A stretch of DNA of 64,000 bases. It comes from Centroberyx gerrardi (Eukaryota; Chordata; Actinopteri; Beryciformes; Berycidae). Location of the stretch: NCBI RefSeq assembly GCF_048128805.1, contig NC_136004.1, positions 19,380,049-19,444,048 of the forward strand, in the 5' to 3' direction. Under the pieces are notes generated by a model. It was given only the letters and a program-made list of their open reading frames with translations, made no database searches and had not been told where the DNA came from. Of the stretch, positions 54,701-61,570 are shown one piece after another. Positions within the stretch are counted from its first letter, which is position 1. Every line of letters starts with the position of its first letter. The position numbers and the translations under genes were made by a program.

Positions 54701-57700
54701 GGGCTTTGTGGTCCAGAGCTGTTAGGGCCTGTATGTTTTTGTAGGTGCTGTTCCAGCGAGTGGTGTTTGCTGCTGGAACAGTCTTATCAGTGCCAAACAT
54801 AGCCTCAAACTTGTCTTTGAATTGTGAGCTGCTATGTAACAGTGTTGTGAACCGTGATGTTTTGGCGATAGCGAGGGAGATGGTCTTAATCTCCTTCATG
54901 CCGTCGTTCACAACTAACTGTAGAGAGTGGGCAAAACAGGAAAGACGTTCACCTGTTAACCAGGGTAATTCTGTGTCTTCCTCTGAATTCATGTCCTCCC
55001 ACAGGTGTTCATCATCTAGATTCTCTTCCTCACTCTCACTGTCATCAGAATGCTGCTGTGGCATTTGAACCTTGCAAGCGCATTTCATATTGGCAGCATT
55101 GTCTGTTATGACATAGCTTATCTTCTGACGGATACCATATTCTTCCATGATCTCTTCAAAGGCACAAGCAATTCGCTCTCCAGTGTGTCTTCCTATAAAA
55201 CGCCTGCAATCCAGCAGGTAGGACTCAAGTGCATAGGAACCCTTTGATTTGCAGCACACATGGGCAGTTACTCCAAGGAAAGAGCGTAGCCTGCGATCGG
55301 ACCAGAGGTCAGTTGTTAATGACACAGATGATTGGGTCTCTAGCTCCTCCAGAATAGTTTGCTTGACCTGGCTCACCAGCACAGGTATCCGTTTCTCAGA
55401 AATTGTTCTTCTAGAGATTGGTGTGTACTTACTGTCCATAATCCCAAGAAAGTGTCTAAAATGTCCATTGTCCACAATTGACAGAGGCAGACAACACCCA
55501 ATTATCAAATCCTGGATAATGGCTTCATTGATGGCTTGTTGCCTCGGCGAATGTAGACTGTAGACCTGCACATTCTGGGTAAACGATACTATAGTTGGCT
55601 GTGTGACATCTGTCTCTTGCCCCGCCTTGTACTCCAAGAACCTGAAATACAGGAGGGAAGAATCTATAAGATTTCTGGTAATATGAACAGCAATCACATC
55701 AAAAGGGCAATTTTATTCATAATGGTGTAAGATGCACAGAAAGCAAAAGTAGCAGAGGTATAAAAATGTATGTAAAATCTGTACCGTATTTAATTGGAAC
55801 ACAATATGGACACAATAATACATACACAGCAAGGCTCCTGATACCATCTAACCCACTGGTGCAACTGTTTCAGATAGTTGCACGAGCATATGATTTGGTA
55901 GCACCATTTTAATTATCATCTTAAAAATTATTGAATTAATTTCAGTTTTCTTGAGATTATATTTGATAGATCGCTGGATTTTTAAAGTGTCTCATACACT
56001 GCGCACCTTGAACAGCCAAAGACTGAGTGAGTGAGCGAGGGAGAGAGGAGCTTGCGACTCTCAAAACACACAACACAAGCAAAAGGGCTGTCATCTTTTG
56101 ACTAGGTAAAATGTTAAATATTCGATCTGTAACTGTGTATTCAAAATCATCACTGCTAAAGTAACGTGCCTTGTATTTATACCAGGTGAAGTAGCCCATT
56201 TAATAAGGAAACTTTTCATAAAAGCGGAGGTGCATTATACGCTCTCCTCTCTTTGTGCATTCAAACCTCTAACGTTAGGTCTCTCGCCCAAGTGAGAGAG
56301 CGGTGAGACATGGCAAAAGGCAGCAATACATGCCTGAAAACTGCCACACCAAATTAAACCACAAGCACACAGAACTTGCCAGAGGAGCGTAATCTACCGT
56401 TGATAATAAAAATTGACTGGCATTTTATCTATGTGACTTAACATCACTAGAAATCAATGCCTATGTAGTTTTTTGCTGCTATTCTGTCGGCGATCTGCTT
56501 CTGAGCTAAAACGAGACAGCTATTCACCTCTCACCCTTGTCTGTTGTGGATAAAACTATGATTGAATATACATTGGTAATATATATTATATACAATATAC
56601 ACATTCGCCGAATCTCTTAGTTATTGGAGTCATGGGGATGCGGGGGAGAGTTGTCATAATGTTAGCTAAGTTAGGTTATTTGCAAGGTAACGTTAACTAC
56701 TAGTGGGATGTAACGTAGCTTCTGACAAAAGAGGGCAAGCGCTGAGAAATTGTTGGTCATGTGTTAAGTTTTTGCTTGTGGTAAACAAAGAAGAGACAGG
56801 GCACATAATGCTATATAACGTTAATTAATAAATAATAACTACATTAACGTTGTGTTGCTAGCTAGCTTTGCTAGCTTGACACTTACCTTTCCTTATGTTT
56901 TCGTTCAAGATGACGATAAAAGTTGGATGTGGTCCCAGCCGTCTCAGTGAAGGTTACTTTACAGATCTTACATTCTGCTGAGTGTTTTTTCTTACCACTT
57001 GTTTTGCAAAGAAACTCTTTGTGTTTTGTATAAGCAAATCGTATGATTGACGATTTGGACGACATCTCTGCAGCCATAGATGGCGCACTGCTCTCTCCCT
57101 TGTCTCCTTGTGTTCTCTTCCTTGGTGGCAGAGCGGTAAAATGTTCAAACTTAAAATAAGCAAAGTTATTGGTTGCAATTGAAGGGGGGAGTTTTACATC
57201 CAATCACAGTAAAAATAAAAAAATAAAAAATCAGACAATACACAGGCAGGTAATGATGTCACTGCGGTTGTGGTCTCGACTGGTCTTGAAATAAAATTCC
57301 GAGTCCTGCTTGTCCGAGACCGAGTCAAGACCGAGTAAAAATGCAGTCGATTCCGAGACGAGACCGAGACCTTCAAAATGTGGTCTCGAGACCGGTCTCG
57401 AGACCAAGACCGATCTCGAGTACTACAACACTAGTCATTATAGTAACATTTATTTTCCACTCCTCCTCTCCTTGTTCTTTCATCATCAGACAGGCCTACT
57501 GTAGGCAATCTTCAGAAAAAATGGGTCAAATCAGCGAGTTTCATATCAATACATCCAGCAGCAGTTGAGAGTAAACATTTAGAAATGAATTTGTCAGTTG
57601 ATGGGAAGGAGGATATTAAAATCAGTTTTGTCTGTGAGGAAGAAAAGTTTAAGAGTGATGCAGTTTTGGGCAGGCGTATTACAGATGAGCTAAGGATGGA

Positions 57701-58229
57701 CAGAGACTAGCAAATGGCAGAAGATTTGAGGAAACAGGCTATGTTGAGGCTATGTCTGAGGCAGTAGAGGGGGCCAGTGAGTGGCCGTGACTGAGGAGAA
57801 TGAACACTGACTGGGGGACAAAAAAACTTTTAACCACCCCAGTTGCTGACAGGAGGCGGTTGTAGTACACCCACCATCTTTGTAGTCTTGTCATGATTTC
57901 CAAAATGGAGGAAAAGCTTGTATTATGTGTTTCATAATTTCCCGAGTTGTACAGCAACTCTATCAGAGAATACTGAGAACACACAAAGAAGACTTATGCA
58001 TGGTGAAATGTTATACAGGTTCTCTTGTGATTTAGAGTAAAAATCTGGATGGAAAGTGTACCATGTGAGGTTAGTGCACTTGGGTGCTTAATGTAAAAAC
58101 AGGGTCTCAGACAGTGGGGAGGACAGAAGGAGGGTGTCATGTAGGCACTGTTCTTACTGCAGGTCTGTTTTGTTGAATTGGTGGAAGGACCATCTCTTTG
58201 TTTAGGCCATTATTCCTCTCCTGCACCAT
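29671..58229 (-). CDS. gpat2: Glycerol-3-phosphate acyltransferase 2, mitochondrial-type, with degenerate catalytic motifs
   Basis: Coding exons, 5' to 3' on the minus strand, are 58158-58229, 51068-51178, 50629-50702, 50410-50520, 49855-49977, 48449-48548, 46447-46580, 45708-45807, 44262-44441, 43110-43208, 42470-42552, 40852-40979, 40651-40721, 40144-40304, 39871-39926, 38258-38442, 37640-37708, 34706-34828, 32501-32621, 31939-32007, 31538-31593 and 29671-29787. They sum to 2343 nt (780 aa), all in phase; human GPAT2 is about 795 aa. The N-terminal region has RPSVGQCCHQCTPDSL and NETHTRYRGW, shared with the GPAM/GPAT2 family. The acyltransferase region shows SLPVYVYVRQSVMD (motif I, His replaced by Arg207, Asp212 kept), KVGVVLLPP (motif II, Arg pair lost), SWESGQGG (motif III, only Glu294 kept) and SLVPVGISYD (motif IV, Pro321 kept). 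The LLPP and EAVGACAV segments point to GPAT2, not GPAM. Mammalian GPAT2 acts at mitochondria in germ cells and supports piRNA biogenesis. Whether this protein acylates anything is doubtful. Confidence 0.93.
31483..31525. repeat. (CA)n microsatellite
   Basis: A CA array ending 13 bp before a gpat2 exon (31538-31593), on the donor side of that exon. Confidence 0.95.
32940..33850 (-). mobile_element. Degenerate Tc1/mariner-type transposon relic
   Basis: The minus-strand frame 33242-33526 contains HAVIIWAAIWWDSLHWMIALHG, HLTTKKYEAIL and TLLPHVPI segments. These match the Tc1 transposase core, which in the family reads roughly V-W-G-x-(I/F)-x-x-x-G followed by an ILQDD motif. The left edge GTGGACAAAATAACCGGAAC resembles a Tc1 terminus. 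Frameshifts and stops break the gene, and no right terminus was found. A local duplication near 33742-33845 may mark the right side. It lies in gpat2 intron 18, between exons 34706-34828 and 32501-32621. Confidence 0.7.
34346..34638. mobile_element. hAT-type MITE (293 bp), CAGTG-ended
   Basis: The left end is CAGTGCTTCTCAACATGGGA and the inverted right end is CAGTGATTCTCAACCTTTTT. GGGGTCC motifs lie near both ends. The flanks are CTGTAGCT (34338-34345) and CTGTAGTC (34639-34646), an 8-bp duplication with two mismatches, so the insertion is old. It lies in a gpat2 intron. Confidence 0.75.
34940..37555 (+). mobile_element. 5'-truncated LINE (non-LTR retrotransposon) with CAAT-repeat tail
   Basis: The plus strand, antisense to gpat2, carries broken reverse transcriptase frames: 35238-35654 (linker and first RT blocks), 35910-36200 (including GFRKN-type sequence upstream and the catalytic YADD near 36165-36176) and 36429-37349 (C-terminal region with a CVFCDLG...HFVFHCP zinc-knuckle-like motif). 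Stop codons and frameshifts separate the pieces, and no endonuclease domain was seen. The 3' end is a run of CAAT/ATCA repeats to 37555, typical of LINEs that end in short tandem repeats. The exact 5' boundary and the clade are uncertain. Confidence 0.85.
35238..37349 (+). pseudogene. Broken LINE reverse transcriptase ORF
   Basis: This is the coding remnant of the LINE above: conserved RT segments in three frames, interrupted by stops near 35652 and 36200 and by frameshifts near 35846 and 36280. The YADD active site is intact but the enzyme cannot be made as one protein. It has no role in the host gene. Confidence 0.8.
38097..38125. repeat. (CA)n microsatellite
   Basis: A CA array in a gpat2 intron. 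A (TG)n array at 38222-38248 ends about 10 bp from the gpat2 exon 38258-38442, next to its donor site. Confidence 0.9.
38652..38911. mobile_element. Short interspersed element with ACCTCCGCCAACG-like inverted ends
   Basis: The left side starts GTTACCTCCAACGGCGAAG and the right side, inverted, reads AAACCTCCGCCAACGCTG. The interior has the AAAAAGTTCTGAATGAATTT and GAAATTTGGTAG segments that recur in fish genomes. No target duplication was confirmed. Confidence 0.5.
40567..40635. repeat. (CA)n microsatellite beside a gpat2 exon
   Basis: A CA array ending about 15 bp from the exon 40651-40721. A second array at about 40735-40764 lies on the other side, so this 71-bp exon is bracketed by dinucleotide repeats. 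Confidence 0.95.
41180..41355 (+). mobile_element. LINE 3' tail fragment
   Basis: It contains AATCTCAATGGGACTTCCTG followed by GTAAAATAAAGG and a short AAATAA repeat, a 3'-end signature shared by many fish LINEs. No coding sequence is attached, as expected for a heavily 5'-truncated copy. Confidence 0.7.
41621..41710. repeat. Compound (TG)n-(GA)n microsatellite
   Basis: A TG array followed after a short interruption by about 40 bp of pure GA repeat, in a gpat2 intron. Confidence 0.95.
42559..42593. repeat. (CA)n microsatellite beside a gpat2 exon
   Basis: A CA array beginning 7 bp from the exon 42470-42552. On the gene strand it is a TG tract just upstream of the acceptor. Confidence 0.9.
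43795..44204. mobile_element. Large imperfect palindrome (MITE-like, 410 bp)
   Basis: The outer arms, starting TTAAAG on both strands, share inverted blocks such as TAGAACCCCA, AATTCTCTGTTATC and CAGTAGAG-CGATTGG. Arm length is about 110-120 bp. The centre holds a second small palindrome around 43920-43980. It lies in the gpat2 intron between 43110-43208 and 44262-44441. Confidence 0.7.
45148..45172. repeat. Poly-A run (25 nt)
   Basis: An uninterrupted adenine run in a gpat2 intron. It may be a retroposon tail, but no body is recognisable upstream. Confidence 0.85.
45940..46350. repeat. Three diverged tandem copies of a ~130-bp unit
   Basis: A motif of the form GGCACTATAACTAAAGGTCA recurs near 45955, 46085 and 46223, each time followed by an AT-rich block and by AAAGGCC/CATAACT-type words. 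Two of the three copies are preceded by GATTGGC. The repeats are spaced about 126-138 bp apart and are well diverged. Confidence 0.65.
46409..46446. repeat. (TG)n microsatellite merging into a gpat2 donor site
   Basis: The TG array runs directly into the exon 46447-46580 boundary. On the gene strand the donor is AAG|GTACACAC, so the intron begins within CA repeat sequence. Confidence 0.9.
48385..48433. repeat. (TG)n microsatellite
   Basis: A TG array with a short G-rich interruption, about 15 bp from the gpat2 exon 48449-48548 on its donor side. Confidence 0.9.
48931..48980. repeat. (GA)n microsatellite
   Basis: A pure GA array of about 50 bp in a long purine-rich stretch (48550-49020). Confidence 0.95.
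49179..49752. mobile_element. MITE with TAAAGCTACA-type ends and a LINE-like tail inside
   Basis: The left end is TAAAGCTACAATATGCAACT. The reverse complement of the right end is TAAAGCTACAGCATGCAACC. Between them, 49380-49625 ends in TCAATAAAAAAACTATTG plus an A-rich tail, resembling an L1-like 3' end inserted later. It lies in a gpat2 intron. Confidence 0.6.
51244..51447. mobile_element. MITE (204 bp) with ~30-bp inverted repeats and TTAA flanks
   Basis: The two ends are inverted copies of TTAAAGGATAATTCYGGTTA continuing into TTTTCAACCTG, with about one mismatch. TTAA at both extremes is compatible with a piggyBac-like TTAA target duplication. It lies in gpat2 intron 1, upstream of the hAT element on the map. 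Confidence 0.75.
51669..51704. repeat. (TG)n microsatellite
   Basis: A pure TG array followed by a short G run, in gpat2 intron 1. Confidence 0.95.
52305..52312. repeat. Left 8-bp target-site duplication of the hAT element
   Basis: GTCATTAT, immediately before the terminal TAGTGTTGTAGT. It is identical to the copy at 57434-57441. Confidence 0.95.
52325..52500. repeat. Left subterminal repeat array of the hAT element
   Basis: Ten or more copies of GAGACC/AAGACC, several as GACCGAGTCAAGACC, interspersed with GGGGGCGAGACC. Short repeated subterminal motifs are typical transposase recognition sites in hAT elements. Confidence 0.85.
53197..57203 (-). CDS. hAT-family transposase with BED zinc finger, intact, 711 aa
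   Basis: This enzyme would cut the element out and reinsert it. Exons on the minus strand are 56887-57203, 54251-55641 and 53197-53624 (317, 1391 and 428 nt), giving 2136 nt with in-phase GT-AG junctions and no internal stop. Residues 55-105 form a BED finger with Cys78, Cys81, His98 and His103. The RNase H-like core has Asp217 in TTDLWSD, Asp286 in VITDNAANM, the hAT CxxH pair Cys341/His344 in LSCFAHS, an RWNSTY motif, and Glu676 in PASSAPVERVFS inside the C-terminal dimerisation domain. An acidic stretch lies at about residues 305-330. I chose the upstream Met at 57203; Met43 and Met47 are alternatives. A MITE sits inside intron 2 without disturbing the frame. It belongs to the mobile element, not to the host gene set. 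Confidence 0.93.
53716..54197. mobile_element. Mariner-type MITE nested in the transposase intron
   Basis: Inverted termini of roughly 80-90 bp begin CACTCACTGGCCAAAATA on both strands and continue through TTTTCCATAAAACATAA and AAGCAAAACCT. TA dinucleotides flank both ends (53716-53717 and 54196-54197), fitting Tc1/mariner target choice. It has no coding capacity. It is wholly inside intron 2 of the hAT transposase. Confidence 0.85.
57255..57425. repeat. Right subterminal repeat array of the hAT element
   Basis: GAGACC/GGTCTC words on both strands, including a perfect palindrome built from GGTCTCGAGACC repeated twice near 57381-57404. It mirrors the left array but is more symmetrical. Confidence 0.85.
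57434..57441. repeat. Right 8-bp target-site duplication of the hAT element
   Basis: GTCATTAT, immediately after the terminal ACAACACTA. It matches the left copy exactly. Confidence 0.95.
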
Positions 58230-59861
58230 GGTGAGCCACTCTGCAGATTTCCAGCCACAGACCTACCAACGTAAAGATTGGGGGGAGAAGTACAGTGTAC
58301 AGCATCATGTAAAAACACAGTTTTCACACACATTCCCACATCATGCTGGGTAATAGAGACTGTGGGTGTGTGCGTGCGTGCGCATCTGTAAACGAATGCG
58401 AGTGGGTGGGTCGTAATTTTTAAGGAGCTTTAGGATACAACACCAGTTTTGTGAATTTTCAGAACGCAATGTTTGGAGAATAAGCGTTATCTCTCCAATT
58501 ACAGAAAATAAACACACACAGACACACTCACTCACACACACACACACCTCATGTTACAAAAAAATCATTTTGTCCTCCGGTCCTTGGCAAGGGAGTGTTG
58601 GCAGCACTCACCAATCTATCACCCTGTGCCCGTAGCTACAATTACACCCATCTAACCAGCTCTTCTTTACCTCCACCCTCAGTCTCAAATTCTTCCCTTC
58701 ACACTTTTCTAGTTAAGGGACAGCAGCTTCAGTTCTTGCTGCCCATTTCCCATTGTTTCTTCCCTATTAGATTGTTGGAAAACTTTAGTTTCAAAGTTTG
58801 GTGCTTGCCTCTGCATGCAGGTGGGAATAAAAAAAGGAAGAAACTGTCTTTAAGATGTTAGAGGTTGTGAGGAAATTGAGGGTGCAGTAATGTAAAGATG
58901 GAGCAGAGCACTCGCAGGCTATAAATCATTAAAGCAGGATGCATAGCCATCAGCTAAAAACACTCCTTATGCAACTGATGCTATCCCCTTATCAACTCAA
59001 AAACTCAGTAATGAGAGTGGGTCAAAGCAATATAGGTCATAATGTAATATTATCTAACTTATCTAGATTATCTAACTGGCTGTGTTGGTGGTGTCAGAGC
59101 TCAAATGAATAATCATCTCAGATTAAGGTACATTTAATATTATAAGACAGACTAAGCGCTGGGGCACTCTCCAAAATCTGGAGTTTAACTATTGGAGAGG
59201 GCTAAGCCAAAATCAAAATCACCATCCTGAGGGAACTTCACTCTAACTTGCATAAAGCTTTGCTCTACTAAATGTATATAGAGACATCGCCTGTTGGGCT
59301 GCTGTTGTCCTGTTGCACCGTCTCTCCACTAATAAATCTTTATACAGTTACAGCCATCAGCTTCAAGTCTATCATTAGGTTCAATGAAGGCTTGTCATTT
59401 GCATCTCTGTCTGTCTCCCACTCTGCCAACCCTACTCTGCCCCATTAACTTGGCTAATTAAAACCCAACCCTTCCCCATGGGGAGATGCTCCATTTCAAC
59501 TGGCTCAGGATCCCACATTCATTACTGACTCCTGTGGGAATGAAGTCATTGATAAGAGGTTCCCAGGGTTCGGTGATGCCTGGCAGGTGCAGGTGATGAA
59601 AGAGGGAAGGGAGCCAAACAGGGAGTAAAGGGTGTTAATTTGTGGATTAAAGAACCGGAGAATCAGCATGTACCACAGCAGAGGCTCTAATGGGGTTATA
59701 TAAGCCACACCAGTGGGAATACAAGGCTGCATGGAAACAGCTAGACACAGCACATACAAAGGCCAGAGCTGTGTAACACTACACACAATAGCTTCCTGGA
59801 GTACCCCCTCCCTCACACAGCCTTACTTGTCAACGTGCAACATATGGATTCACGCATTGAC

Positions 59862-59894
<33 letters not shown>

Positions 59895-60577
59895 AGACCT
59901 AGAATCATCGACATGATATTCAAATCTAGGCCTCAAGTCCCTCCTCACAGTGTGCACGTCTCTGCTTCCTTGGTTCCTTCTCTCCTCTCACTAGCAGTTA
60001 ATTTATTAATTAAAGTCTTTAATTAATATGCCATAGTTTACTAATGCGGTAGCCCAGGCCTAAGTGGGCCCATGATGAGAAAAGATTAAAAATCAGGAGC
60101 CATTAGGAGCTGCCAGGTCAGATTAGATTGAAGAGAATTTTAGAGCAGCAGCTGAAGCGATGCCGTTTGGTGTGACTAAAGTCTATCCCTTCCAACAGCT
60201 CGCTGATTAGTGGGGGATTTTAAATACACTTGGAATCTATTTGAGAGTGTGTGTGTGTGTGTGTGCGTGCGCACGGGCATGTGTTACAATGCCTCTGGAG
60301 GCGTATAGAAGCACTTGAACTTAGCTCTTTTTCTAGCTAGACCTTTTTGACAGTTCAGCCCATCCACGCACACAAGCAAACCTTAAACAGTGTCCAACAT
60401 GGAAACGAGGATCTTCACTATTAACAGGGGATGATTGTCTTTACCATAGAAGTCCTCTATATCCTCATAGGTCAACTCTATTAGCTGTTGACCTTTTCTG
60501 ACAATAGCGACTATTCACTTAGTTTTATGATGTGGTGTAAAAATATCTACAGCCAACTTGCAACTGTGATGACCATG

Positions 60578-60832
60578 CATTGTTTCCCACACATAGACTT
60601 TACTTGGGCGGGCCGCCCAGGTATATTAACGGCCGCCAAAGTAGATTTGGCGACCCATTTTAGCATTTTTTATTTTTATTTTTTTATCCGTCTGAGAGAA
60701 CGACGCCATCCGCGATCGATTAACTAGTGGACAATCTCCCCTCCCTCTACCCCTCCAGGGTTTCCCACACACAGAAAACTTTGTGGCGGGCTGCCACAAT
60801 ATCAGCACTGACCGCCACAAATTTTCTTTTTT
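60578..60832. mobile_element. Two adjacent hAT-like repeat fragments (GTTTCCCACACA starts)
   Basis: A GTTTCCCACACATAGACTTT segment with GGGCGGGCCGCC, and about 180 bp later CAGGGTTTCCCACACACAGA with GTGGCGGGCTGCCAC, both in the same orientation. CAG-GTTTCCCA termini next to CCGCC-rich palindromic words are typical of fish hAT repeats. Ends and target duplications were not resolved. Confidence 0.5.
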
Positions 60833-60900
60833 TTCACTATTTAATCGTAGAACTGCGTGTACCGCATTGATTCACTCAGCCCCTAATTGCTCCACGTGAT

Positions 60901-60983
60901 CTCTCTCTCTCACTCTCTCTCTTTCTCTATCTCTCTCTCTCGCTTGCTCTCTCTGTTGCTCCCCCCTCTCTCTCTGTTGCTCG

Positions 60984-61030
<47 letters not shown>
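60901..61030. repeat. (CT)n-rich tract
   Basis: About 130 bp of interrupted CT repeats, becoming pure at 60991-61030. Confidence 0.95.
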
Positions 61031-61033
<3 letters not shown>

Positions 61034-61530
61034 GGACCCGTCTGGTTGCGTCCCACTGCACACGCGTGAGGGATATTTTTTTTCCATGCCAAGAAGACGG
61101 CCGACTGAATTCCCGAAAAGAAGAACTAACAGTTAACGTTACTCGGAATACAGCTGAGTTTCCGAGATTAGCACTCGGAAATGTTTGGCGCAGGCAGAGA
61201 ATGTTCCTCTCCCTGAAAAGGAAAATTTTAATCTGAGCATCATTTGAACAAGGGATAAATGAGAAAATCTAGCGGTATGTTCTTGGTGATGCTGTTTACA
61301 GCTCGTCTTTGACATGCTAATGAGCTTTCTTAGGCAGGCCAATGGGGAGCAAGGATTCTGCTGAGCAGGCAGACAGATAATGCCACAGGGACAACGATGT
61401 GATGGGCATTTATTTACAGACGGCAAGTAAACCAAGACTATTCGAGGAGAATGTTAATATGGTTAACACACACACGCACAACTATGCACCTGGATGCATC
61501 AGTTGTTCTTTTACAGAAGCGCGCTCATGC

Positions 61531-61532
61531 AT

Positions 61533-61567
<35 letters not shown>
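61531..61567. repeat. (CA)n microsatellite
   Basis: A pure CA array followed by degenerate CA/CG sequence to about 61625. A similar CA array lies at about 59862-59890. Confidence 0.95.

Positions 61568-61570
<3 letters not shown>

Larger units (their letters stand above)
52313..57433 (-). mobile_element. Complete, apparently autonomous hAT DNA transposon (5121 bp)
   Basis: The terminal inverted repeats begin TAGTGTTGTAGT on both ends. A perfect 8-bp target duplication, GTCATTAT, flanks the element, the hallmark length for hAT elements. Subterminal regions (about 52325-52500 and 57255-57425) are packed with GAGACC, AAGACC and GAGTCAAGACC words, probable transposase binding sites. The interior encodes an uninterrupted three-exon BED-finger transposase on the minus strand. 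The element lies in gpat2 intron 1, in the same orientation as gpat2. The identical duplication and open frame suggest a recent insertion. Confidence 0.95.

Noticed and set aside
54246-55697. Treating the ZBED-like frame as a domesticated host ZBED gene
   Set aside because: The frame is enclosed by hAT terminal repeats and a perfect target duplication, so it is the element's own transposase. Domestication would normally leave degraded ends.
29671-58229. Naming the acyltransferase gpam
   Set aside because: GPAM keeps the canonical catalytic motifs. Here they are degenerate, and the LLPP, EAVGACAV and AWLTEEVL segments resemble GPAT2. Proximity to fahd2a agrees.
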